A stretch of DNA of 64,000 nucleotides from Cryptomeria japonica (lineage: Eukaryota; Streptophyta; Pinopsida; Cupressales; Cupressaceae), in NCBI RefSeq assembly GCF_030272615.1, contig NC_081415.1, positions 373,031,009 through 373,095,008 on the forward strand. The letters run 5' to 3'. How positions within the stretch are numbered: position 1 is the first letter of the stretch; every line of letters begins with the position of its first letter. Made by a program: the position numbers and the translations under genes. Of the stretch, positions 10,901 to 21,052 are shown in pieces. The notes below the pieces were generated by a model, which ran no database searches, was not told the origin of the DNA, and worked only from the letters and a program-made list of their open reading frames with translations.

Positions 10901-11313
10901 ATGATTATGTGCTAGCTAAGAAGCAAAAGCTTGAAACAGACTTACAGTCCTACTTGAGCACATTTAAGCCTCCTTATGATTCATTTGCAACATATGGGCA
11001 AATCATTCACCGGTTCCAGATCCAGTCAGCCAAAATGGAGCAAGAGATCAGTACACGATCTAAAGATTTGCAGGAGCTACAACTGGTTTTACTTCCACGT
11101 CTGCAAATTCTTCAGAAGTGTTATCTGAACCTAGATGCCTTGATATTTATGCAGGAGCTGAGCATAGTTGATGTCATGGAGGAATAGGTATACCAGATGC
11201 AAACAGAAAAAGAAGTAGCCACCTCGTTACTTGAGTCCTGGTCTCTATCCATGAAACAATTTTTGTAGGACTATAAATCAGTTTTTGACAAGTATTATTC
11301 ATTGTTGTCATAA
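7948..11313 (+). pseudogene. NA-1 ORF2: ~1,121-codon protein of unknown family
   Basis: One frame runs from ATG 7948 to TAA 11311 with no frameshift. In-frame stops are TAG at 8125, 9478, 9535, 9598, 9757, 9928, 9955, 10000, 10594, 11185 and 11266, and TGA at 9793 and 10096. Visible regions: YNALSQVP (residues 25-32), HIRIILSRVHG (97-107), VIGYRTFS (from 175), KFGQLLIGLFFYF (from 233), DKCLMEVVEPR (from 318), then a lysine-rich linker, SYKPFTHFQRIVK, a charged K/E tract (about 689-825) and a helical C-terminus with LQILQKCY and LSIVDVMEE. NA-2 ORF2 aligns along most of its length, and NA-3 ORF2 in the core and the C-terminus. No enzymatic motif, signal peptide or clear membrane segment was recognised. 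An origin from an env-like gene is possible but unproved. Confidence 0.75.
10011..10420 (+). repeat. Purine-only GAA/AAG tract encoding the K/E coil of ORF2
   Basis: About 410 bp built from AAG, GAA and GAG codons give KKKEEEEK-type repeats in the ORF2 frame. The top strand is almost free of pyrimidines. NA-2 ORF2 has only a short acidic-basic stretch at the equivalent place, so the tract probably expanded in NA-1. Long open frames on the opposite strand here are artefacts of this composition. Confidence 0.85.
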
Positions 11314-11370
11314 AATTTTTATTTATATCAAATGGAAATAGGGTTGTTCAGTGGTACTTTGTCATTGTTG

Positions 11371-11485
11371 GCAAAGGGGGAGAAGGACTCTATTTATTTT
11401 GTTAATGACATGTTTTTGTTGTAAAACACTTAGATGTCAAAATTTTATTTTCCTAAGTGTTGCCATCAATGTCAAAGGGGGAGAT
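11371..11485 (+). promoter_or_regulatory. NA-1 polypurine tracts
   Basis: An inner tract AAAGGGGGAGAAGG (about 11373-11386) precedes the terminal AAAGGGGGAGAT (11474-11485) that abuts the LTR. GTGTTGCCATCAATGTC lies just before the terminal tract and is shared with the other elements. Confidence 0.8.
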
Positions 11486-12615
11486 TGTTGGCATTTTTGA
11501 TGTTTATGTTGTGATTGTCATTGATGGACACACACTTGTATAGAGATCCCCTTCATATGTATCAGCTAGAGCTCAACCGGTATGTTGTATTCTAGTCTTT
11601 AGACTATTGGTGATTTTGCAGAATGTGTTTTGTGGTCTAAAGCGGCATGTCGATCCCAAGCGGTTTGTAGATCTCAACCGGTACGAGGGAGCAAAGCGGC
11701 ATAACACATTCTTACCAGTCTTCATTTTTGTCAAACCGGCAACCAGTATTTTGTATGAACCGGTAATACTCTGTGATGAGTTACCAACCCACCAATTGAT
11801 TGACGGTGCCGACACACTGATGGTGCTTTTTGTGTCGTGTTACTGAGTATGTCTAGATTTATTGAACCTAGGAAATTGTAATGTAATCCTATTGGACCGA
11901 CATGAAATTAGATTCCTTTAAAAGGACATCATGTCTAGGGTTTTGAGTTGTTGTTGTTGTTGTTGCTGAAAGGGTTTATGTTATGGCTAGGGTTTAAGGT
12001 GGTTGTTGAGTTGTTGTAAGAGCGATCTTATCTAAGAAGATCAAGTTGTAACAGAAAGAGGTAGAGAAGACTAAAGTAATGCTGAAACGCATTAGTAGTG
12101 AGCTATACTGGATCTAACCAAGCAGTTTGTGCTATTAGATAGATCAAACACTTGTTGATTACTCACATCTTTGACAAGTCTGTAGCCCTTAACCGGGTAG
12201 GCCCAAAAGCCTTTGTAAAATCCTCTAACAAGGTGGTTCACTTCTATGAATCTAAAATCCTCTAACAAGGTAGTCTTTAATCTGACTTATCTCCTAACAG
12301 AGATTGAGATTCCTAATAGGATCTATTCTGGTGAAGAACATTGTAAGACCTTAACCAGTCTAGTTTCTATTCTGCAGATAGTGACTTGTGAGTTCCATCT
12401 CACCGTGGTTTTTCCCAGTTGGGTTTCCACGTCAAATATCTTGTGTTATGGTTGTATTGCTTTTGTGGGTGAATGCTTTATTTGCATTTTGGTTTGCATG
12501 TGTGATAACCGGTCTGTCTGTTAGACTGTTTTACCAATTTATCTTCAGACTGTGTAAGAGTTTAAGTACAGAGATTTTTGGCATACTAATTCACCCCCCC
12601 TCTTAGTATTCATCA
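11486..12615 (+). repeat. NA-1 3' LTR (1,130 bp)
   Basis: It starts TGTTGGCATTTTTGATG and ends TATTCATCA, followed by the CCCTA duplication at 12616-12620. It is collinear with the 5' copy over its full length with scattered substitutions. The shared motif is at 12401-12433. Confidence 0.92.
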
Positions 12616-13123
12616 CCCTAGAGAAAATCATGAGATGGTGGTGAAAAGGATTTTTAGATACTTTCAAGGTACATCAGAATATTGCTCGTGGTACCCTAAA
12701 GATGACCACTTTACTTGATTTGCATATACAGATGCTGATTGGGATAGAGATATTGATGACCAGAAAAGTACTTTCGGTGGATCTTTCTTTCTTGGAAAGA
12801 AGTTGGTTTCATGGATCAGCAAGAAATAGTCATGTACTTCTTTATCTACTGTTGAAGCTGAGTATGTTGTTGTTGCTACTAACTATATAGAAGTTTTATG
12901 GATGAAGCAAATGTTGAAGGATATAAAGGTGGATTGTGATGCACTGCACATATCTATCAAGTATAACTTTTTGAAGGAGAAGGTGGAAGAAAATGAAGTT
13001 AGACTAGTTTATATGAATACTAAAGAGCAGATTGCAGATGTTTTCACTAAACCTTTTCCCAAGGAATCATTTGAGTAACTGAGAGATAGATTGGTAGTTT
13101 CTACCCCTCCGGTAGAGACTTGA
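12616..13123 (+). pseudogene. Copia-2 RNase H domain (continuation after NA-1)
   Basis: Reading on from the CCCTA repeat gives VVKRIFRYFQGTSEY, a TGA before FAYTDADWDRDIDDQKST, GGSFFLGKKLVSWISKK, a TAG, LSTVEAEYVVVATNY and VLWMKQMLKDIKVD. About 28 residues are then missing, including the YCDN and HSKTKHI motifs present in Copia-1 and Copia-3. It resumes at SIKYNFLKEKVEENEVRL and ends with DVFTKPFPKESFE, a TAA, and PPVET followed by TGA at 13121-13123. The internal deletion near 12938 removes catalytic residues. Confidence 0.88.
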
Positions 13124-13194
13124 TTGATGCGGTTTGGCATCAGTCCGACATGCACTATTAGAGATACTATTCATTCTTGCATTGATGTGGGATG

Positions 13195-13537
13195 TTACTG
13201 CTCAGCGGGAGTAGTCAGCTTTGATATTCAGTGGTTTTATTTTTTGCTTTGATATTTTTGTCAGATTTCTGGCATTGATGTCAAAGAGGGAGTGATATTG
13301 ATGTGAAAAAGAAAATAAAAGTGAAAAAGAAAAAGAAAGGGGGGGTGATATTGTTGAGAAAAAGGAAAAGAAATTCAGAGCTTTACAGAGATATTATTCA
13401 CAGGGGGAAATATTGATATTCAGAGCTATATGTGGGAATTTGTTGGCTATCTTCCATAGGGAGAGACTTGTTTGGCATTTCCTGGTACTTAGATGTTTTT
13501 CACATCTAGTATTGCCATCAATGCTAAAGGGGGAGAT
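13195..13537 (+). promoter_or_regulatory. Copia-2 repeated polypurine tracts
   Basis: Tracts near 13281, 13336 (AAAGGGGGGGTGATATT) and 13401 precede the terminal AAAGGGGGAGAT (13526-13537) next to the 3' LTR. A purine-rich run of GAAAAAG repeats fills 13302-13370. Confidence 0.6.
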
Positions 13538-14758
13538 TGTTGGCCATTTGGTGGAATTGATTATGTGTTGCATTGATGTTTTGTCATTGATGCCAACACT
13601 AGCTATTTGGATGCTTTACCGACACCCTTTTGGTCCTGGTAGGCTAAGTGGTTTCTGGTTAACTTGAATCTGACATGATCTGGTAGGCTTTGGTATAGTC
13701 TGGTGATGGAATTGGCTTGTTCATGATACTTATGCTCATATTTGGTTAGTTGGTTTTGGTCTAGTGATCGGATGCTATCCTACCTGCTTAGAATATTGGT
13801 TTCTAGTTTTGGCGAGGGTTTCATCAGCAAGGCTTTTGCTGGAGATCTTTGATGAATTGCATAAGTGGTGTTGGTGTAGCTTTTGATGGAGTTTCAGGAT
13901 GTTGTTGGTGATCATGTTTGAGACCTGGCGAATGGAGATCATTCTTGTGGCATATGGACCTATACTTGGTCCCGATTGATCTAGGTTATGGACTGGCTAT
14001 AATGTAATGCGTGGATAGGACCTATTGATGTATTTCTGGGATGTCTTATGTGTTGATATTATTTGTTTGGTCTTAGGTTGACATGGTTTGTAATTATGTA
14101 ATTGGTTTATCATCTGATGGCTGACCTGATTGTTTATGGTCGAGGGTTTGTATAAATAGATGTAAGATCTCATTATAGATCATCATGGTTATTATTAGAG
14201 GTCATGGTCAAGCAATGTAATGTGCGAATAATTCAATTACATACAGGCATAGGAGTTGATCGATCATTGGAGATTGAATTGGGTTTATGTAAGAGGATTT
14301 AGTCCTCTGGTATTGAGCTTAACCAGAATTGTACTTAGGCATAGGAGATGCTATCTTTTGCAATTCAACAGTTCTCTGGATTGTAGTCTAGATTTATATG
14401 TAGTTAGTGAGGCTCCTTTTGTGATCAGAAGTGTGCTCTAGGTTGTTGGCCTTCCTGCAAGTGTAGACCCCTCAATTGTAATTCACATACTTACTGCAAA
14501 AGTATTATATGACTATGGTTAGGCTTCCCACCATGGTTTTTCCCTTTACCGGGTTTCCCACGTACAAATCTTGGTGTCATGTGGATGGCATTTATTATGT
14601 GATTATTGTTTATGCTTAATTGGTTTATCTGCTATTCTGGTATTAATGTTTTGTGTTCTGGTATTAAAGTTTAAATTGCTAATGGTTCTGGTAATCTATG
14701 ACAACTGATTCAACCCCCCCCCTCTCAGTTGTCTTCCAGTTATTTGGACGGTCTAATA
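13538..14758 (+). repeat. Copia-2 3' LTR (about 1,221 bp)
   Basis: It starts TGTTGGCCATTTGGTGG and ends near GGTCTAATA, where the terminal CA seems to have become TA; the exact end is uncertain by a few bases. TATAAATA is at 14151-14158 and the shared CACCATGGTTTTTCCC motif at 14530-14545. Its beginning differs from that of Copia-1 and Copia-3, so it is a separate family. Confidence 0.8.
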
Positions 14759-16640
14759 GACTTGGATGTCTATCAATATATCAATAGAATATAATAAAAA
14801 ACCCTCTTTGTCCACCTCTTTCCCAACAAGTAAATTGAATTCTTTGCTAATAATATTTTCATAAAGAGGCTTTTGATTTTCAGCAAGGAATTTATAAGGA
14901 AGTGCTAATATCTTTTCAATAATGTCCTTTCTTTTATCATTACATTCCCTTTGGGATTTTCTCATATCTTTTACAAGCATTTCCAAGGTGTTCAATTGAT
15001 GTTCTAACACCTCCCTTTGTTCAATATGCAATCCCTTGAAGGAAGTATTCCATTGTCAACTAGAACATATAATTGGAAATCTTCTAACTTCAACCAAGAT
15101 TGTAAGTTCTTCTCACGTCTCTCCAAATCATTTTAGATTAGATCCAAAGTTTTATCTATCTCAGACCTTACACCCTCCAAATTATTGATTAGGGTAACTA
15201 CTAAACATAAGAGATGTGTACCTTGACTCAATATCATGTTCATCCACTCGCCAACTGACCTTCTACATGAATTGAATTGTTCAACTTGCTTAATGATTTT
15301 TTCATCAACTGATGAGGTGACTGGTTCAATTATATTTGATGACTTTTTTATATTAATCAAGACATTGGTGAGTTGATCCACCTGTTTCTTCAACATGTCC
15401 TTCTTTATCTTCTCCTCATTAAAAATTATCATAGGATAATCAAAATATGCTTGATCATCTTCCACTGGTCCTTTATGTGTTTGCTTACCTATATCAATCT
15501 CATTAATAACATAATCTATAGGTTGAACTTTATCACAATCTCTATCTAGGAGAGGAATTATCATTTCTACATACTTATTCTTTGACTTATCTACCTTTAC
15601 CCTAGATAAGGTCTTGGCCTTCTTAGTACCCTTGGGTTTTACATGAATCAACTGACTGAAGTCAAAGTCATTTGGGGAGATGGCTTTCTTTTTCCTCTTA
15701 GTGGTGTTGGAGACTAGCCAAGGCGGTAAAGGTGTATCATCTTCTATTCTAGTGGCAAACACTTGGGATGAAAGTTCTTGGTGATAAATACTTGTGGTAA
15801 CTATAGGTGGAGTGGAAGTAACAATGGTAGGTGAGTTTTGAGCAACAAAGACTTTAGGAGGAAGTTGAGTTTCTGATATGAACTTATCAAAATATTCCAA
15901 CATAAAATAAGTTACTTCAGATAGATTAGGAAGAAACATATTTTCAATATTGTCCTAGGTTTTGTCAAGGGAAGACTCACTAGTAGTTGTAGAAGGGATG
16001 GTGTGAATTACAAGAGCCTAGGATGAATATGAGATAATATAACCAAAAGGAACAATACCAAAAACTAAAACTAAAGTAGTACCTGTAGCATCATATGACG
16101 TAGGAGGAATACCTTCTTGTGTCTCTTGAGACAAGGAAGTATTGGGAATTTTTGGTAATCCCTCCTCATCAAATTCTTCTTCTTATTTTGTCAGATAATA
16201 TGGATGTATTGATACATCCACTTATGATAAGTATCAGAAATATGAAGTCCCTTTACTCTACTGAGAAGAGTAATTAAATCATTTACCTCATCAATGAAGT
16301 TACTTTGATGAATAGTATCAAGCCATCTTGCAATAGTAGGCCTTGGAGTTCTTAGCCAGTTCTCATTGATGTTTCTCCTACATTTATCTAAATTGTTGTC
16401 ATAGTAGATTATCATTGATTGTATATAAATATTAGCATACTAATCTATATTGGGACACTTAAAAATTATATCAAATAAATCCTCATCCAACTTGATAAGA
16501 GTCTTCTTCCCCTCTGCATCCTTTACTGACCTGTTCACTGGATCATATTTGTTAGATAAGGCTAACACAAGTTAAGGGTTTTGTGCTAACATGGGGAAAT
16601 CTGCAACTAAATGAATGCCTGGTGCAGGAGCACCCCATTG
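14759..16640 (-). pseudogene. Minus-strand relic of an unknown transposon-type protein
   Basis: Three open stretches lie in different frames: 16415-16191 (ENWLRTPRPTIARWLDTIH, DEVNDLITLLSRVKGLHIS), 15939-15133 (lysine-rich centre TKRKKKAISPNDFDF, then EEKIKKDMLKKQVDQL and SVGEWMNMIL) and 15031-14753 (EVLEHQLNTLEMLVKDM, YKFLAENQKPLYENII). Order and composition (globular N-part, K-rich linker, helical C-part) recall NA ORF2, but I see no sequence motif in common. I do not recognise the family. No LTR or primer site was found beside it, so its borders are unknown. Confidence 0.35.
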
Positions 16641-18598
16641 TAAAAGCATAGTCAGGATGTCCAAGGTCACTATCTGATTATATTTGGGTCATTTATGACA
16701 TGTAAATAATATATGTATGTATTTGAGTTCATTTTTATCGAATGGAGTCATAATGTAAGGCTACTTGAGCCATTTGCTTAAAAGTTGCATAGTTGTCCAT
16801 TTAGGACCTAGTGGGGTCAAAGAGTTAAAATGATGTAAATATGCCATGAAAGGGAATAAATGCTTGTAAAATTTCATTTAAGGGTTATTTGATATGTTTA
16901 TAAGGTTTTTGTCAACTTTTGGGTCATTATGTGAAAATGTCACAAAAAGTTGTCAAAAAGATGAAAAGTGGCAAAAATTGCATTAAAAGTTGTAAATGGG
17001 AAGTTGAAAGGTCTTGGAGGTAGTTATAAGGTCAAAACTGACCAAGAGTCTATAAAAGGTTGTATCTGGTCTAACCAAAGGGGAATGAGAAGGAGGATAA
17101 CAATTTTAAACAATTTGTGTATTCATAAGCTTGCCATTTTGATAGTTTACATTGTTACTTTGTTGTTTCCAGGCCTTGTACGGACCTGTATAGCCTAGGA
17201 TCCATGTATAATTATCATGGTTAGATATTATTTTCAATTATATTCCTTCTTTTTTTTGTTTGGAGTGATTTCATTGAGAAACGAAGAAGTTATGGATGTT
17301 TAATGGATTGCAGCTCCCAGATTTCCTGAAAATGGTCATGTTGCAGCATTTGGTACAAACGCATATGGAAGTGTTGAGACATATAAGTGGATTAAATGGA
17401 AATATATGTTAATAAACTTTCATTTTTATTTTTTTTGAGTCATTTTTATGCATATTTATGAAAGTTATGAATGTTTTGGTGAAAACCAGTTTTAAACTGT
17501 CTTATATGGAGTTGTTGGAAAGGGTTTGTAATTATCTTGTGATTTCACCATTGAAAAATTAATGGCTTGCATATTCTTAAAGTAGACTTAGAGTGTTTCA
17601 TTTTAGTATGGTCTTGTTTTCATTTTATTAAGTATTTGTTGTGAAATATGATGCCCTAGCAGGCAGCAAGCATACATTTTCTAGATTTATGATAGTCAAC
17701 ATTGGTCTCGGTGCAGAGATGATAACTATTTATTGCACCATTGGATCTTTATGAATTTTGGATATGTTGTTTTTAATAAAGTTTTCTAAAACTCTACTAG
17801 AGAGATTGGACTATTCTTTTCTTGTATGGAAGTTATTAATGTCTGAGTGCAGGTATAGAAAATTGTCATGTGAATGACAGTCACCTTGATGATAGTGAAT
17901 TGGATTCTTTCAATGAACAATGAAGTTTAATGGTTTGCAAAGTATAAATGATTGGATATGTTTGAGGTAGAATTAATGAACCCCTGTAGCATGCATGGAA
18001 GTATGACTATTGAGATGTGATATATTACCTTAAAATCTGTATGGTATATGATTTTGATGTTTTAGTACGTTGATAAAGAGTGTTGGATGAACTTGAAATG
18101 GATTTGGAGGAAAGTAATATGATAATATGAGGAATTTTAATATGTTTATGCCTCTAATATTGAAGATTTTATGTTGAATATTGAACTCCATGGTTGATTT
18201 GGGGTTCTTGGTTGGTTTTTTTCATGATGCTCTGCATCAATGTCATTATTGATGGTTGTCTCCATTTTGTAGTATTGTAGCGGCTCTTTGACTCTTTTTA
18301 TAAATTCTTCGAGATCTATGTGCCCCAAATTTCTATCTTTTATGTTTCCAATATTTGATGACATAAATGAAGGAGGAAAGACCAGATGTGGGTCTTGCTT
18401 CTTGAACTTCATTTTTTTCTTGCTTGCTGATGACTCTGTCATTTGAGTATGACTGCACTACAATATTTGAAAAAGATCATTGTATTTAAGCCAATTAGCC
18501 TCCTTATAAGGATTCCAAAAATCCTAGTTGATAGAACAAAAATCTCTTATTGAGTGTGAATTGGATTTATATTTTCAATTCGCAAGTGTGTGCATTCA
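16641..18598. other. AT-rich spacer without a recognised gene
   Basis: No coding or repeat signature could be supported. A minus-strand open frame at 18442-18146 (98 residues, beginning MTESSASKKKMKFKKQ) has no recognisable domain and may be chance or a relic. CTATAAAAGG near 17049-17058 looks TATA-like within a region that reads like an old LTR, but no boundaries are visible. Confidence 0.3.
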
Positions 18599-20027
18599 AT
18601 GTAAATCAAACTTATGTCTGATTTGCACTGAAAACTAGTGAAAAACACAAAGTGCATATCGAACTTACAGGTCAAATTTAAACTTGGAGAAAGACAAAAA
18701 ACACAAAGGTGCATATCATTCTTGTAAGTTCGATATGCACTTGGGAAGGGTTGACAATTATAGGTGCATGTCAGACTTACAAGCTCGATATGCACCTTTA
18801 TAAAAAGAACATAGGAAATGAAATGTCTTAGGTGTGTCCAGGGTGTTGAGCTTAGTTGGTTAAAGCATTGAGTTCTCAATGTGGAGACCTGAGTTCAACT
18901 CCCAAGAGGGGCATCTTTGTGGAATTCTAAGTTGTGACTCTTAGTCTTCCATTGGTTGTATTTGTCACATTGTTTAAAGTGGATTTATAAGTTGTGACCC
19001 TTGGTCTTCCAATTGTTGTTTCTAGTTTGGAGCTCAAAAGGAGCTTGTATTTGTGCTCGAAAGGAGCTAGTATTTGTAATAAGCCTGCTCGAAAGGAGCA
19101 GGTATTTGTAATAAGTTTGTAATTATTCTATGATACTTAATACAAAAAGTGTCTTAGGTGCTAATTAGGTTTGTAACCCCGACTTATACCTAAGAAAGTA
19201 CCATGGTGCAAGTCAAGGTTACAACCTCGATTAGCACCCACATTAAGCAATTCGAAAAAAAAAGCAATGAAAGGAATGGTGTATGGTAGAGCTAGGGCCC
19301 CGACATGCACCGTTGGGTAAGTATCTAGTGCATGGTGGGTTCAGGAGTTTTCCATCCATTTCTTAGATAATACATGCAAACCAAAATGATGCGAGTTAGG
19401 AGTAAAACCTAACACACATTAAAAGTTAGGGCTTCAGTGTGAGCCGAGATTGTAACCCCAACACGCACCAAAACTAGGGCATCAATAGCAATAAATACAT
19501 GATGTATGTCAAGTTTAAAAACCTGACACACATCCTCATTCATCCAAGGAGTATCAAAAGGAGATTTAAACAATAGTGTGGGGTGAGGAAATAATAACGA
19601 CGTACATCCAAAACTAGCTTGGGTGTGTGCTAGGATTATTATCCGAACCTAAAATAAAAGGAAATTAAATTCAAGGCCAAACACGCAAAGAATACTGCAA
19701 AAGTATATATGAAGATGTTGAAAAATACATACTGGGTAAAGGATAGGCTCAACCTCAAACAAAAAATATCTGTCTCATGAATAACTCCAAGCAATATGAG
19801 AAGAAACAATAACCAAAAATGAAAAATAAAGGGAAAATAAGTTGAAGTGAAATCAAATACTTGCAAGATATTAAATGCAAATACGTGCATAATAATGGTG
19901 TATTTCGGACTTACAAGTCCAAATTGCACCATTAGACTAAAAGAGGTGTAAGTCAAACTTGTAAGTCTGAAATACACCTAACTTGGACCACTAAGTGCAA
20001 TGTCAGATTCTAAGTCTGACTTTACAC
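18599..20027. repeat. Cluster of ~34-nt imperfect palindromes (left part)
   Basis: At least eleven dispersed units begin GGTG and end CACC around a TTRYAA-type centre. Examples are 18708-18741, 18762-18797, 19153-19194, 19205-19238, 19278-19311, 19388-19419, 19436-19469, 19501-19534, 19897-19930, 19945-19978 and 19994-20027. The clearest (19897-19930) pairs GGTGTATTTCGGACTT with AAGTCCAAATTGCACC. Arm sequences vary while staying complementary in part. The cluster is split by a SINE and by Copia-3 and resumes at 26682. Confidence 0.7.
18835..19149 (+). mobile_element. tRNA-derived SINE with 11-bp target duplication
   Basis: A tRNA-like head has an A-box-like GAGCTTAGTTGG (18848-18859) and a B-box-like AGTTCAACTCC (18892-18902) followed by CAAGAGGGGCATC, typical of Pol III-transcribed plant SINEs. 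The body contains near-repeats of GCTCGAAAGGAGC (around 19054-19101) and ends AATACAAAAAG. TGTCTTAGGTG is duplicated exactly at 18824-18834 and 19150-19160. The duplication fixes both ends. The element needs LINE enzymes in trans. I cannot name the family. Confidence 0.85.
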
Positions 20028-21052
20028 TGTTAGGTCCCGGAGACAACTGAGAGGGGAGGGGGTGAATCAGTTGTCTAATAAATTCAAACCAAAAACTAAT
20101 TAACCAACTTAATGCTTAATACCGGTAAACCAGTTAAGTATGTCGGTAGACTGTGTTAACATTAAATTGCTATACCGGTAAGGATTAATGCATGAAACAT
20201 AAACATAAAGTCATCCACAACACATGACACCAATATTTGTACGTGGAAACCCTATAAGGGGAAAAACCACGATGGGAAACCTTACCCACAATCAGATGAT
20301 ACTACTGCAGATAGTAAGTGTACAAAAGGGATCACTGCTCAATCACAAATGGGAGTCACATTGACTACAGTTGGATGGTTAAATCCAATAAGAATGTACT
20401 GCACAAGATAGCATCTTCATATGTTGGATTCAGTACCGGTGTAATGCTAATATGCTTCTACAAAAACCTAACTTCACCTTCAAATGATGTCTTTGTGTAT
20501 GCCTCTGCTTGATCTCGCATATACCTTCACTTAATTATTTTTCGCATTCCACACTTGATCTTACAAATAAGATCTTACATTTATACCATACCCTAAGACC
20601 AATTTTAGTAGGTCGACTCTACAAGATATTACAATAAAAACATTTTACAAATAATATAATATTTGATGCAATAAATGATTAAACATGTCGGCTTAATGCA
20701 TTTACAACAATAATAAATCATCTCCATAGCGTGCCATGCTGATCTGGAAAAGATAAACCTACTGGTGTAACCCTAGATAACCTGGACCTATTTGCTAGTA
20801 AAAGCAAATATGCAAATATGAATATACCAATGATTATTACTTCAAAATAAAGTGTCCACACGATGTCTTCGACATTACCAAGTGTCTTCCATGTCATTCC
20901 AGGTACCAATGAACAATATATCCTGCTGGTGAATCATATACCAGTAACTATTGCACATATTACTGCTTGTCGGTGAATGTTGCTGGATCTCCAAAGTAGG
21001 TGTATTTAGTAGGTGTTGACATCAATAACAAAACCATACCAAAATACCAACA
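20028..21052 (-). repeat. Copia-3 3' LTR (1,025 bp)
   Basis: On the plus strand it runs from TGTTAGGTCCCGG to ATACCAACA, directly before the tract ATCTCCCCCTTTGG. The shared LTR motif (reverse of GGGTTTCCACGT with its partner) lies at about 20240-20278. It is shorter than the 5' LTR: about 28 bp are missing near 20325, where the 5' copy reads GGGGTCTACACATG. Confidence 0.93.

Larger units (their letters stand above)
5014..12615 (+). mobile_element. NA-1: complete non-autonomous LTR element with two novel ORFs
   Basis: Two LTRs (5014-6181, 11486-12615) flank an internal domain with a primer site, ORF1 (6232-7502), ORF2 (7948-11313) and a polypurine tract. CCCTA is duplicated at 5009-5013 and 12616-12620. 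I see no protease, integrase, reverse transcriptase or RNase H in any frame of the 5.3-kb interior, so it must use enzymes in trans. The two proteins are homologous to those of NA-2 and NA-3. The similarity of both LTRs suggests moderate age. Confidence 0.9.
1898..14758 (+). mobile_element. Copia-2: copia-like element hit twice by other elements
   Basis: Visible parts are 1898-5013 and 12616-14758. The coding order is Gag C-terminus, protease, GAG-pre-integrase, integrase, reverse transcriptase, then (after NA-1) RNase H, polypurine block and 3' LTR. Its 5' end lies left of the window, beyond Copia-1, which is inserted in its gag. NA-1 interrupts it between 5013 and 12616 with CCCTA duplicated at 5009-5013 and 12616-12620. 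Removing NA-1 rejoins the reverse transcriptase motif SRFQNDP to the region leading to RNase H. Confidence 0.88.

Noticed and set aside
7948-11313. TAG as a reassigned sense codon in NA ORF2
   Set aside because: TGA and TAA also occur, the copia pol genes nearby carry TAG at known Gln sites such as PQQNG, and C-to-T decay of CAG explains both.
16900-17250. Possible promoter or old LTR with CTATAAAAGG
   Set aside because: No matching second LTR, primer site or target duplication could be found, so it is left as unassigned spacer.
18840-18915. Functional tRNA gene
   Set aside because: Box A and box B are degenerate, the cloverleaf is imperfect, and the sequence continues into a body bounded by an 11-bp duplication, which indicates a SINE.
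18599-20027. CRISPR-like array of repeats
   Set aside because: Arms vary from unit to unit, spacing is irregular, and the context is a plant genome; these are foldbacks, not direct repeats with spacers.
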